A DNA stretch of 60,000 nucleotides, from contig CM060731.1 of assembly GCA_030704615.1 (NCBI GenBank), positions 21,640,001 to 21,700,000 of the forward strand, written 5' to 3'. How positions within the stretch are numbered: position 1 is the first letter of the stretch; each line of letters opens with the position of its first letter. Source of the DNA: Takakia lepidozioides (lineage: Eukaryota; Streptophyta; Takakiopsida; Takakiales; Takakiaceae). The notes beneath the pieces were generated by a model, which saw nothing but the letters and a program-made list of their open reading frames with translations, made no database searches and was not told the DNA's origin. Shown here one piece after another: positions 11,913-23,286 of this stretch. The translations under genes and the position numbers were made by a program.

Positions 11913-13585
11913 ATGTCCGAAAAGAAATACTTTTGTTCGTGAAAATTTGGAGGATCTTTTATTGCATGGATCAAGAGTTTTGCTAGCAATTTATTTTCAA
12001 TATTATAAAATCATATTGGCATCTTCTATATTTGCTAATAAATCTTATTATAATAATCATACCTTGTTTAATGTCTAGTATGGGTTTGGTGTCCAATTTA
12101 ACTTTTCCCACCCAGCATTGGTGGACAGTGGACTCCTTCTAACGGCAGTAATTAGACATCGTGATTGCCCAACTCTCCTCCAAAGACTGTAAAGTTTGAA
12201 GTATCCACTCATCAGTTGACCTAGTTGTCATTTTCTTTTATAGTTGGGTTGGGCATAATGGGTGACATCCAACATACACATATGTGGTTTTAAGCCACCA
12301 CCTCTTCTAGGTAGTGAGAGAGAGAGAGAGGACTCCAGCCAGCCATTCTTTTAGTGGTAAATAATCGCCAAATTTCGACCTCAAATTATAAAATGGATTA
12401 TATGTCACAAATTCCTCATTTTTTCATGGATGAAATCGCTAAACTTCTCCAAATATAAAACAAGCCTCAAAGGGCAATGGGCTCTCTTGCTTTGGCAAAA
12501 CATAAGAGGAAGGAAATAAGGGAGCACGACTCAGCACAATACACCTATCGGTGCCTTGACATGGTGTAAGGTAGGTCCTTTGACCACATTTTTTCCATTG
12601 ACTTCAACACGACGCGTAGTCTCTCTTTACAAGACAACCAATAAATTATGGATGAATTTACCAAATATGGATGATTTAAATGGATGAAAGTATAGAGAGA
12701 ATGATTCTCCAATGGATGAACAGTGTTTTTTTTTCTGGCGAAAAATCGCCAGATTTCAACCTTGAAAAACAGTCAGCTACTTGTACAAAGGAATTAGGGG
12801 GGTTAACATCTGGGTTTTCGCCAAAAAACATCAGCGGATGAACATCAGGAGCCTCATTCTGCCAACGTGGACCAGTTAAAACGTGCCACCTGGAATATAG
12901 ACACTTTTCTAACCATGTCACCTCGTTATTCTTGCCACATGGGCATTGGGTACGACTCATAGGTGGCCCCACCAGCCATCCTGGAAAAATGGAAAAAAAA
13001 GACACTGCAACTCGTATTATTGTTCACTTTTCCAAAAAAAATCGTTGATTCCAGCCGAAGCCCCAGTAACTAAGAGTCACTTCGGCTATTAACTGTTGGG
13101 CACCACCAAGGATACCACCAAAGTTTATAGGGCCAACACCTGAAAAGAGGTAGTAGTCGAAAGGTGAAGCGGCTCTTAGTTATATAGGCCTAGGTGACAA
13201 ACGTTTTCTCTCTCTATGTGTAAAGAAAGGTATGACATGAGCAATATCATTAGAGACCCAAGTATCCAACAAATGACCTACTGATTATGACATAAGACCA
13301 CCATACACCATACACCATACATCAAATACGTCTTCAACTGCTTTAATCCTTAAAGGATTGGATGTCCACCTTCCTCATTAATCCAATGCAAAAACAAAAA
13401 ACGGAATTCACCATTGGATCTATGAGATTATAGAGTTTGATCTTGGAACAATGCTGAAAGTAATGGAGCTTGTCTTCCTCAAATTTTGTATGACAAAACA
13501 AATCATGGAATTTTTTTCCAAATGGAAACAAAAACTTAGCACAACAGATTCCAATGCATAATTTAATGAAGCATATCTCTACAAT
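11913..13585. other. Intergenic, repeats only
   Basis: No gene is recognised. It contains a short (GA)n run near 12318 and, at 13118-13185, a sequence resembling the TAGAGCCCACCCC repeat seen at 8630 and 16086. Confidence 0.4.
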
Positions 13586-13587
13586 TA

Positions 13588-13665
13588 TAGTACGTGAACG
13601 GAAGCACGTAGTTTCCGCGTTAGCCCGCACTACAAGGCAAACCTCTCAATAGCGCAATTATACCT
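13588..13665. repeat. Repeat shared with the Gypsy internal region
   Basis: About 75 bases here (ATAGTACGTGAACGGAAGCA through GCCCGCACTACAAGGC, then a TAGCGCA motif) match 34096-34175 in the untranslated 3' part of the Gypsy element, with few substitutions. Both contain the hairpin CGGAAGCACGTAG with TTCCG. Here it is an isolated fragment, probably left by a related retrotransposon. Confidence 0.6.
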
Positions 13666-13782
13666 AACTTCTAAGATACTCTACATACGTTATATTATCA
13701 TAATCTATATATACATACTAAAACGTCTGGGATCATTTGAGATGAAAAGAAGTAGATTTGATGGGACCTCCTTTGTATACAA

Positions 13783-14785
13783 TTGGGGATGGGGGAGGTT
13801 GGGTAGAATATGAGCATGCTCACCGACACAGAGGCATATTCTGCATATTTCCCAAGAATCCGGAGAATATGCGATAGCGAAACCAAAATGTGCTCACGCG
13901 AAAAAAATACGAAACTATCTGAAAACTGTGCTCACGCAACAAAACTTATAATCGTCCAAGGCCTAACTCACGTGAGCACAAAGGCCCACAAATATATCAG
14001 CCAAAACTCTAAGGTAGCAAATGTAAACAATGTGGCATTTGGTAAAAACATTAAAGTTATCCTTCAAGCCATGCCCACTTTGGTCCCCAGTTTGGACCTC
14101 TAACTCGTGTTTCATCCTCAGTTTGAGTGCAAACGTAAAGTCAGCAATATCGGGCACGAGTTTGCCAAACTGGGCATGAGTTTATCAAATTGGCATCCTA
14201 CTCCTTGACATGATCTCGCAACTTTCTGCTCACAGGTCGCTCGGCGTCACGGGGCGTGCAGACAAAACCCAACCTGGGTATGAAACTAATTTGACCCCCA
14301 GTTTTGGTGAGAAAACTAGTTTCATCCCGTGTTTTTTTCCTCTGTATGAGTTTCATCCCCAGTTTCTTAACTTGTCCCCATTTTGGCCAAACTCAGGGTA
14401 CTCGTCCCCAGTTTTTGGCACTTTACGAAGAACTTCATTGTGTGTAGAACATATATCCCCAAGAACTACCCAAAAAATTGGTTTTGCCAACGAAATGCAA
14501 ACGCATCTTGGGTTTTCGTTAGCAAAACTTGGGTTTCGTCGGTGAAATTGGGGTTTAGTTTAGTTTAGTTTTTAGCTTTTAGGTTTTTTTTTTCCCCCTT
14601 TCAAGCTCCTTATGTATGCTTAAGATTATATTTAGACACTATGTAGACCATATTACTAAACACATAAAGACCCTATGTCCGTCTACTCTATATATATTTC
14701 CGTTGGCATACATAACACCCCCATAACCGCGGATCGTGCTCACGCGGCGCTTTTTTCGTGCTCATGCCATACCAATCCCCCCATG
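13783..14785. mobile_element. Possible ~1-kb non-autonomous transposon
   Basis: The ends resemble each other in inverted orientation: the left side has GGGGGAGGTTGGGTAGAATA then TGAGCATGCTCAC, and the right side read inward has GGGGGATTGGTATGGCATGA then GCACG. GTGCTCACGC repeats lie just inside both ends. The interior is non-coding with many degenerate TTTCATCCCCAG words. No target duplication was found, so this is tentative. Confidence 0.3.
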
Positions 14786-16085
14786 GGGTAGGTGAGCTAT
14801 GAACCATTTTACTGGCTATTCATATTTTGCCATGCAATAGCCACTTCTGCTAAAAGCAGAAAGCGATGCCCAACTATGGCACAATTGTCAAACTTTCCCA
14901 CAACCTCTCTATAAACTTTCATAAATCAGAAAAATATCTAGCATACATTTTTTTTGACTAAATTCCAGCTGTAATGATTTGGGGATTTGTGCTTTTCAAG
15001 TTGTGGCCGGAATGGGCCGATGCTATTGCAAGATAAATAGTGAAAATCAATTGCCACATTGCCATATTAGTGGGAGGTCAGAATAGATAGACAAGCCTCT
15101 TTATGCGCCATGAGCACCTCCCCAACTTCCTTAAAAGGGTCATGTGAATGGTGCTTTGATCTCATCATCTCACATACAGGCACTATGGCAGGCCCAGGAG
15201 GAAATCAAGAGAAGCTACACACAACCTAATTTGTGGGGCCCTATTTGGTAGCCCCCTACAGCAACACGTTGAGGCCCAGAATGGGTCGCGTGGTCCTTTA
15301 GGGGTTAAAGGCAATAGTCTCACTGCCCAGTAGATCTCTTGTAGCTATCAATACTGATAAACGCAAACTCGAAAACAACCAACCCCCTATGTTATTCTTT
15401 ATCTTCCATAGAGCACACCTGTTGGTTGTTTTCTAGTTTGAACTTATTGGTGACAATGGCCGTGAAAAAGTGAATTGTTGTGAGGTGTATATTTTTTAAG
15501 GCGCATGTAGTGATTGATAGTGATAGATTTAATGGTATACGCGTGGATGCCTCCTCGATGACGACAAGGGGCGCAGCGTGTCATTTTGTTTTGTCTAATG
15601 ACTTGGACAAGGGGAGCGTATTTTTCGTGTTTTATTCTAAGGGCTTTCCAAGTAGACTTGGTCCATATTGTAAAGCCAAGATGACGAAGAAAACGCCCTC
15701 AACCAATAGGTCATTGACGGAAGGTATGTGTTGAAGTCTACATGGATTGGGGGTGGTTGGGCGTCGGTGGGAATGTTTGTTACCAAGATTATACATAAAA
15801 CAAACTTTACTTTACTTGCATAGGAAGAGTATGGTAGGTCAACAACATGGGGCTCACATGCAAGTGCATGGTAAGAGCTAGGGTGGCATGGTATGGTGCA
15901 ATATTAGGTGGCTAACAGTCGTTTATTATAACCACCAATTTCGGATACTACGAAATTTGTAAATCGTATACATGCCAGTTTTGGTTATTAAACAAGTTCC
16001 AAGATTCTAATACCTATTGGTTATCAATCTTGTGAAACAGTTTCCAGTCACAAGTTAGTATCAGTAGCTCCAGTTATTGTATGTA
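14786..16085. other. Intergenic, no gene recognised
   Basis: No recognisable coding or structured feature; the short open frame at 15480-15734 has no family resemblance. Confidence 0.4.
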
Positions 16086-16147
16086 GTGACAATATCCTGT
16101 ATAGAGCCCACCCCCAGAGAAGGCACTATCCATGTGGGGAAGAGACT

Positions 16148-16480
16148 AGTGTTGGGCGGTTCATTTGTGAAGGAGGCTTTGGTTCCGGTTCTACAATATT
16201 TCAAGAGGCGGTTTCCGGATCAGTTTCGGTTATAGTTTAATGAGGCGGTTAGGGCCCGGTTCGGTTTCAACTTTTAAACATGGGGCCGCTTTTGGTGTTG
16301 AAAAAAAGGGACCTGTTCTCCGTTCGGTTCCCGTTATTTACTTAGATATAATAATTGACTTTAACATTTTTAAAATTGTTCCGTCAGTCTGGAGTATAAT
16401 TAAAAATTGAACTCCAAAATATGCAGAACTAACTTACTTAAGGATTTTGTTTAGTTTTCCTTAAAACAGTGGCTTTGGAA
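16148..16480. mobile_element. Truncated hAT-like element, second copy
   Basis: Starting with AGTGTTGGGCGGTTC, this sequence parallels the reverse complement of 10870-11185: the same order of TTTGTGAAGGA, GGTTCCGGTTC, TTTCAAGAG, CAACTTTTAAACATGGGG and an AT-rich interior. It stops near the LINE remnant without a second end, so it is a fragment. Confidence 0.6.
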
Positions 16481-16489
16481 ATTTGGAAC

Positions 16490-17110
16490 TAAACTCCCCA
16501 ACGCTTCTTCGCATACACTGCAAAGAAGGCTTACCGGGCGCTTAACATAGCTACCCCTCTCTATGCTAAATGGAACGCTAGATGGGGGCATGCCTTATGC
16601 TGGAAAACTGGAACTGCATTTGGAGATTGGTCTGGGACAATACCAAACCAGCAAAACTAAGTGCTTTTCTCTGGCAGATTGCCAACCGGGTATTGAAAGT
16701 GGGCCAGTTTTTGGGCTTCCAGGAGGCTCTCTTATGCAGATGCTGCTCAATAGATATCATAGAAAGCTTGGAGCACTGCCTTCTCTACTGCCTGGCCCCT
16801 ATGGCAGTCTGGCACCTTGTTCTGGCATTCTATCATCCCTGGGAACTCCCTCTCCGGGGCCCATTGCCCTGCTCCTCAATTACAGTCAGAATGACAAATT
16901 AAAGCCTGTGACTGTCCAGTTTTTGAAACTCTTAGAACGGCTACCCTATGGCACTTGTGGAAAGCCAGATGCAAATGGTCTTTGGACTCTCACAATACCT
17001 CAGCCACTGCAATCCTTACTCAGGTTTTCTTTGACCGGACAATTGCTGCCAAACATGCTTGGGAAGGGCAATAACAGAAAAAGGTCCACAAACTGGTACG
17101 TTCTTGACAT
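16490..17110 (+). pseudogene. LINE reverse-transcriptase 3' remnant (zf-RVT region)
   Basis: The frame through 16582-16902 encodes the zinc-binding region found after plant LINE reverse transcriptases: CIWRLVWDNTKPAKLSAFLW, then a Cys-Cys pair, ESLEHCLLYC and AVW. The motif order (W..V W, K..F.W, C..C, E..H...C) is typical. Continuation in other frames (WHLWKARCKW) shows frameshifts. There is no upstream reverse transcriptase or endonuclease, so this is a 5'-truncated, decayed L1-type copy. Confidence 0.75.
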
Positions 17111-17197
17111 CAATTGCGGCGTAGAACATGGGAAGAGAATGCGCAAGAGCACGAGTGTATCCAGCTTCAGTGAACCTTTATTACTATAATTTGGCTG

Positions 17198-18373
17198 TTA
17201 TCTGATAATATATGGACAAAGAGAGGGTCGAAAATGCTCCTCAAGAGACACCACACATACTATTGTCACAAAGTAGATACAAATGTCAGCAACGAGACCT
17301 TTGCTGGCTTTAGTGAACAGCAGACCAATGTTCAAAGCACCCTCCAGCCCCAAACCCATTGCTGAAAGCCGGACAAGTTGTGGATCTTGAAGCACTGCCA
17401 AGCCTCCTCGATCAACAGCCTTCTTCTCTGGGATGCAGGGAACTTTCACGAACCCTACTAGAAGTGCCCCAATCACCACAGTCATGTCAGTGGTGATTAA
17501 TATAGAGACTGGCCACCTCGGGATGTAGTTCATACTTCCAAATCCCCACGGCTGCTTGCATTGCAAATATGTCCAATGAATAGCCAGTAACACTGCAAGA
17601 AAGATCACAAGAAGAGCGCGAATTGATGTAGTGTGGTCAACCGTTTTACTCAAGGCAGCAAAAGAGAGATTTGGCCAGGTGTTAGACGAGTTGGTAGTTT
17701 TACCAGTCGTTGGTGTAGCACATTCTTTCTGTTGTTGCAAAGTTGAGAGTTCAGGTGTGGAGATTGATGCCAATGGTGGTGATGGTGTGGTTTCAACTTG
17801 TGTGGCATCGACAGATTGCAGCTCAGCTTTGAAACTGGTCAGTCTTTGAGAGATGCCAGTTGTGTCAAATGAGGGGCTTGGCGTGACTGCAGGATCTGCA
17901 GTTATCAACACATTCAGTTTATGAGGAATTGAGAAATAGCTCATTTTGAAGCCCAACAAATTCCACACTCAGACAAGACGAAGTCTGACAATTGACCCAA
18001 GAAATGAGGTAATCACAAGAAAAGAACTTTGATGCGACCCCAGAAAACCCTTGAACAATGTACCCTAATTTCATGAAAGAATGCGCACCTGTAGGGACAT
18101 GCTCCGAGGGCGAGGCCGGAAGCTCCCCTGGATTCGACAGGGACTTGAGACCCGTCTCTCCGGGGTTGGAAGCTCCATCTGGAGCACATGAAGTGGTGGG
18201 CGGAGGCAACGTCTTGACCTCGCCGGTGATGTAGGCCAATCGCTCCCGGCCCCGTTCCAAGATCTTGCGCCTGCGCGCAATTCCTTCTGACTCGTGCTGC
18301 TGCTGCTCTTGCTGCCGTTGCCAGCACCGCCTGCTCTACTGGATGCGCTCTGATCGAGCACCGCCTCCTCCAT
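17198..18373 (-). CDS. GET2: GET2/CAML-like tail-anchored-protein receptor subunit
   Basis: This is a probable ER membrane partner of GET1 that receives tail-anchored proteins from the GET3 ATPase. Exon 1 (18089-18373) contains RRRKILERGRERLAYITGEV, the basic N-terminal motif by which GET2/CAML proteins bind GET3, followed by a Pro/Ser-rich linker. Exon 2 (17198-17895, phase-consistent junction at D/PAVTPSP) ends in three membrane segments: IRALLVIFLAVLLAIHWTYL, ILITTDMTVVIGALLVGFV and VADICIYFVTIVCVVSL. This is the family's architecture. The only ATG (18373) is one base out of frame with the RRRK motif, and exon 1 from that ATG is one base short for its junction. A lost base near the KELR/RRRK boundary, real or an assembly error, explains this. 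Frame aside, the match to the plant GET2 type (Arabidopsis At4g32680) is convincing. Confidence 0.75.
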
Positions 18374-20401
18374 TGCTCCTGCAGCGATGGTGAGTACGAA
18401 ACCCTAATAAGTTTCCACAGTGCAGTTGTTGTCTGTACATTTTTTATCTAGTCTGGAATAGACAGATCCTTTCTTGACAAGCCCTATCTCTTTCTTTTTT
18501 TTTATTGGAAGCAAGATCCCTGTTATATAGGCTAAGTCCGGACGGTGAAGGGTAGAGGAAATTTTCAAATACCTGAATATTAGGCAGGAATAACTGTCCC
18601 TGCTAGAAATTCGGAAGCATGAAGAATTTCCGAATAGAGTGAAGTTAGGTATAAAACTTCCCAGAACTTGTTTCAGATATGGGTGAGGGATCTTAAGGAC
18701 GACCTGAAGGGCCTACCTACCCTCATCACTAGACTGAAAATTTTACCTCACTTGAACAGAAAACAGATGTAGAGAGGAAAGGGATATTGTCAAAGCCCAA
18801 TGTGTGGCCGGCAGACAATATCCATTTTTTTATGTCCAGGGTATTCTCATCAGGGAGCAACCCTCTTAAGGACGATCAAATACATAGTCACTGCACCTTT
18901 GTTCACCAACTTGAAAAATCTTGAGGCTGAGCCTGAAGCACTGACCCTCTTGGGGTCTAACTGCTGGACAGATTACAGACAGCAGATTGATGCTTTTGTG
19001 TAGGGATTTCTAGGGGAAATCTGGAAAGCCTGAACAAATTGTTCGTATCAATGTAAATCCCACTACACAAAGGCAGAGTCTGTTCCCTCTTGTTATGCCC
19101 AAACTGGAGTGGGGTCTATGGCCACAAGGCCAAGGCAACTCTTTCCTTGAATGTGTCTTAAGTCCTAACAACACAAGGAAACCTTTTCTCTGCTACCTGC
19201 CTATCTAGTGTGCATCTGATTGCCTGCTTAGAACACCCTACATCTAAAGGATATGACAAATGTATGCAGGCAGATTTGGGTAGAGGCAGTTTGATGGTGC
19301 CTAAATCAAGCTGTATGATCAAGCCCTCTTTGAGTCTCCCTCCCACGCATAGAAATCCAAAGCTGAAACTCCTAGCAGGGGTAACACTATAGGTAACAGC
19401 AAAAACATCAAGTTCATCATCTTGTTTCTGTCACAAAGAGATTCACATGTGTCTGATATGACCATGTGCAAGACAAGCAAGCTAGAGTTACCAAACCTGC
19501 TTTGGGGCTCTTGGTTTGGGTCTTGGATTTCTCCCACTAAGTCATGGTTTTGTGAGGCTGATCTCTGCTGTTGGAACCTTCTGCTCTCTTCCTCCACCTG
19601 GAATCAGAGTGTACAGGATTTAAAACCAGCATGTATGCGGTCTCCCTAACATCATTGCAGGACATCATCAACAACTGTCGATGGCGATGTAAAAACAGTG
19701 AAAGTACCTTGTTGAGATGGTCATAATTGAATGAGTCGTAGGCAAATTAGCCAAGTGGCCCACCAATTGCTCCTTTGCTTCTGCACCCGTATTGCTTTGT
19801 GAGTCAAGCTGATATACTACAAGCCTTATTTTACAAGATATTGCATGTCGAACTGAAAGTAGCGCAAGTTATCCCACTCACTCTTAAAGTTAAAGTTGTA
19901 TTAGGGTTTCCAGAACTCAGACCGCATCTCGTAATACAGTTTAAGACCCCACCACCTTTGCTGCCCGATTCTGCACGCACAGACCTACACCTAGCTTGAC
20001 CACGCCAAGCTCTACGAACTACCATGTAACTTCTGAAGAGCAAAACAACGATCCTATCACCAACAAGAGAAGGACTGAACTTTTTCCGGTCTTATGGAAG
20101 CAATATACCCTCTCTGACGGTTTCTCGAAACTCTGTCACCAAATCTTGCATACACCCATACTCACCCACCAATCAATGACACTGAACAATTTGAACAAAT
20201 TGAATACGGTGCCACAAATTGCACGCAAAAGAAAGAGTGAGAGAGACCTGGAGATACTGATCGCGAGAAGTGCCGTATTTGCCTGTGCCTTTTCTCGCCA
20301 CTAAACATGTCTAGCTTGCACACACGCACACGATCTGCTCCTCTGCCCACATGCAACAGGATAGTGGCACCTTCGAAAGCTTCAACTCTGCAGGACCCAA
20401 A
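18374..20401. other. Upstream/intergenic region with one dispersed repeat
   Basis: The right flank of the GET2-like gene should hold its promoter. At about 18960-19150 lies a copy of the repeat found three times in tandem at 51990-53110, here in the opposite orientation (TTTCTAGGGGAAATCTGGAAAG, CCCAAACTGGAGTGGGGTCTATGGCCACAA). No gene is recognised in the rest. Confidence 0.45.
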
Positions 20402-21665
20402 CACCGGGAGATATTATAAATCATGAAACAGGCCCTCGAGTATGCCAGAATGGGCAGAATTCTTGCTTTGCGTTTAGTCACCAGTTGTTGCTAAAGACGT
20501 TTTCTCTCAAATATAGTTCTCCTCCTGACTGTCTATTTTCTAACATTTGGAGAGACTTTCCTTGTGTGATTTCGAGCATGGAATGGATTCTGCAATTTCG
20601 AGCATTTGATTGATTACATGTTTATACTGTCCATCAGCAAGCACGTTCAGGGAGTAAGTGTTGCGTTAGCATATGGGTCATGAATCTCCAACCATAGAAA
20701 TTCCAACGGTCAAGCAAAGTGATATCTATAGCCCTATCTCAAATTGAAGATCTCTCCGATCCGTAACCCCCTTTTCCAAAAGTAAGTAAAAATAAATGCA
20801 TGGAATTCATGCAAGCCCTACCGTATGTATATATATATATATGACGCCTCCCGAAGGAAGCGTAACTTATGGAGTCACTTCACCCCGAAGGGCTACTGCC
20901 TTCCGCTAGGAAGGTGGACACCTTCATGACACACCAGACTGTGGTTTGAACCCACAACCACATCCAACGTGGTATGTGCCCATTACCACTGGGCTACATG
21001 CTGGTTGTCGGCCCTGCCGTATAGTAATTATGAGTAGGTAGTAAAAATCTGGAAGATCACATAATTAGTCTAAATATCAAGGCCCGCACGGTAATATCCA
21101 ATGGACTTTCATTTATGGCATGCACAAGAAGTTGAATGGATGCCATTCATTAAAAGATAAAATATTCTCTTGACAACTGTCTCGATCGAATTGGAAGTCT
21201 AATCAAAAGTATCGGTGCTAAAGCAGTTGAACCCCATTGCGTAGTCCTGCCTTCCTAAGGCAAGGCCAATAAAAGTATTCGCTTAAAAAGTAAACCTAAA
21301 AAAAGAAGAAAGTAGAAACTACGCTTTTAGCCTGGACTATATAATGATAAGCGCGCTTGACTTTAAGAACGGTTACTTGCCTACAATTACATACTCTGAT
21401 CACTTGCTAGACTGTCGGCTGATCTTCGCTTTCGTACTCTTACAGACTGTCTGATCTTCACTTGCGTACTAGTGTTTGATCTTCACTTATAGACTGTTTG
21501 ATCTTCACTGAAGTCCTATAGACTGTCTGATTTTCACCAGTTGCTCCACACGATGTGGGCATCCTGTTTCTCACACCCACAGGCGGTGCCAAGAGACTGT
21601 TTCACTACTGTTTCATACCCGCCCGGGGTCAACTCTATGAAGTAGCGAAGCCTGATCAAAATGGA
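20402..21665 (+). repeat. Segmental duplicate A of the GTPase-tail/SAUR-promoter region
   Basis: Colinear with 49100-49822. Shared landmarks in order are ACCGGGAGATATTATA with ATCATGAAACAGGCCC (end of the GTPase-like gene), GTTGCGTTAGCATATGGGTC, GATCCGTAACCCCC, GGACTATATAA with GCGCGCTT (TATA region), a run of GACTGTCTGATCTTCACTT repeats, and CAACTCTATGAAG. The protein frames are broken in both copies. Copy A additionally carries a SINE at 20827-21010. Confidence 0.75.
20827..21010 (-). mobile_element. SINE copy 6, full length with target duplication
   Basis: This is the best-preserved family member: (TA)n tail, GACGCCTCCCGAAGGAAGCG, body, B box GTGGGTTCAAACCAC, A box TAGCCCAGTGG (read on the minus strand) and head GACAACCAGCATG. 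It is flanked by GCCCTACCGTAT (20815-20826) and GCCCTGCCGTAT (21011-21022), a 12-bp duplication with one change. Confidence 0.87.
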
Positions 21666-21859
21666 GAGAGTAGATTTTGTCAAATGGAGAGAGTAGAAGT
21701 GAAAGACATGAACATCGGACTTGAGCAACTGTTCAAATAACATTCACAAACGGTGACGGGAATGTGTCTGGACATTATTCGATTGCACATCTGTGTTTCC
21801 CCCATGACTATCTTCAAGGATTCTCTTCTGCTCCAGCGTTCTCTGAAGTCCGTTTAAAA

Positions 21860-21982
21860 GATGGGAAAAGTGTCCCCCTGGGTTAATTGGAGTTCGCTGT
21901 CAAAAGATCTCCGGAGGGAAAGAGCTGAGATTCTTGAGAAGCATGCTAACAAAAGGCTAAGGGAGAAGGCTCTTAAGTAACG
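21860..21982 (+). CDS. Small open frame or exon fragment, unrecognised
   Basis: An ATG opens a 40-codon frame (MGKVSPWVNW, then a Lys/Arg/Glu-rich helix containing RRERAEILEKHANKR) ending in TAA. The same frame stays open for about 24 more codons past that stop. The charged helix looks protein-like, but no family is recognised. It may be an exon left from a broken gene. Confidence 0.25.
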
Positions 21983-22345
21983 AGATCAATGGGTGCTCAG
22001 AAGGTTCGGCAATCCTTCCACCGGATCAACTCCTGGCCCCTTCTTGTAATGGGCCTCCAGCAGCATGCATGGCAAAAATTAGTTCGTTTATATCAATTCT
22101 GACTTTCAAGTTATTTGGAAACGAATTTGGGGCGCCCGTGGTAACAAGGGCCACCTTCTTCTGTTACAGAAGCTCAGGGTATGGCGAGCTGCTCGCTGCT
22201 TGGCAATTCAGCTCGCCACCTTCGTTTGCTTCTCGGTCTCGTAGCCGTGGGCTGGATGGGGAAGCCAGACCTGTAGACCACCGTTAATCTCTAGTAAACT
22301 TTCACCCCGGCAAGTCACAAATCTCGAAGGCCCCGCTACTGAATT

Positions 22346-22354
22346 GAGATCTAA
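22346..22354. repeat. Left 9-bp target-site duplication of the large transposon
   Basis: GAGATCTAA, identical to 40967-40975. The 9-bp length is typical of Mutator-like elements. Confidence 0.85.
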
Positions 22355-22422
22355 CAATGATGCAATGGCGTGAGCGTTGCACGTGAGCGCGCGAGCGTAC
22401 GCTCACACGCGCCGCACTGCAT
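22355..22422. repeat. Left terminal inverted repeat, outer copy
   Basis: Starts with CAATGATGCAATGGCGTGAG, followed by CGTTGCACGTGAGCGCGCG and a GTACGCTCAC word. GCAATGGCGTGAGCGTTGC recurs at 22688-22706, on the other side of a transposase fragment. Confidence 0.7.
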
Positions 22423-22680
22423 TGAAATTTGCCTGTGCACTATCAGCCATGAAGCCCGCAAAATTTATGTTCTGTATTCCATTGCGCTGCATGACGGCCA
22501 GGAGCGAATTCCACATGAGCATCTGGGATTCAGTGTCCTCCGACTGCATATCACAAATTGCTATTGAGAGCACACGCTGGTACGCTGGATCATACACATG
22601 GCACGCCATGGTTGTCCAACCCTTCACCCATTTGCAGTGATCAAACATCAACCAACATTTAGCCAAATCTCCTCCAGGTT
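22423..22680 (-). pseudogene. Diverged transposase fragment inside the left terminus
   Basis: On the minus strand this encodes a piece of the same transposase core as 25104-25370: LMFDHCKWVKGWTTMACHVY, then a segment with QRVLSIAICDMQSEDTES and FAGFMADSAQANFNAV. It is about three-quarters identical to the internal gene, so it comes from a different family member and not from a recent copy of this gene. It contains the first and second catalytic-Asp regions only. It sits between two copies of GCAATGGCGTGAGCGTTGC and has no start or stop of its own. Confidence 0.8.
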
Positions 22681-22862
22681 CAACAACGCAATGGCGTGAG
22701 CGTTGCGCGTGTACGCTCACGCCAGCTGACGTGGCGTGAGCCTGCACACACGCTGACGTGGCGTGAGCGTCATGTCAGCATGCTGATGTGGCGGTAAATG
22801 ATGACGTGGCACTGTCCGTCAACTGCCACGTCAGCATTAACATGCGCCGCCTATAACCGTGG
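22681..22862. repeat. Left subterminal repeat cluster (GACGTGGC/GCGTGAGC)
   Basis: Contains GCAATGGCGTGAGCGTTGC again, then TGACGTGGCGTGAGC twice (about 22727 and 22753), TGATGTGGC, TGACGTGGC near 22803 and its inverse GCCACGTCA near 22825. Clusters like this near transposon ends usually bind the transposase. ACGTGGC is also a plant bZIP-type core. Confidence 0.65.
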
Positions 22863-23286
22863 ATGGTCCTATGACCGTGGAATTAATGCAGGGAATCTTG
22901 CCTGAATAGAATCAAGACGAGCGTTGAGGCCTACAATTGCAGCATCCAACATTGTGCAATTACAAATGTTTGTTTCACTTTTACAATTACGAAGACGACA
23001 AAATATCCTCACAAAGTGTGCGCCATAAAGGCTGCCACGAGAAGACTTCCTCCCTCCTCAAATAACAATGAGAGTTATGATCATCTTCAAAAGATGATTG
23101 TAGTGCATAGCGACAGCAAGACATATAGACTTCGAACGGTGCAATGACAAATGTGCACTACCTAAAAGTTGTCACTCAGACCTCACTCCGTATAGTTGGA
23201 GGCCATATCATTGCACAGCCGACGAATTGATGTGAATTACACATTTCAAATCATGGTCATCCACATACCACATTACATAGTTCATG

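Noticed and set aside
22681-22862. Inner copy of the terminal repeat as the true left end of the transposon
   Set aside because: No duplication of the right flank (GAGATCTAA) precedes 22681, whereas a perfect one precedes 22355.
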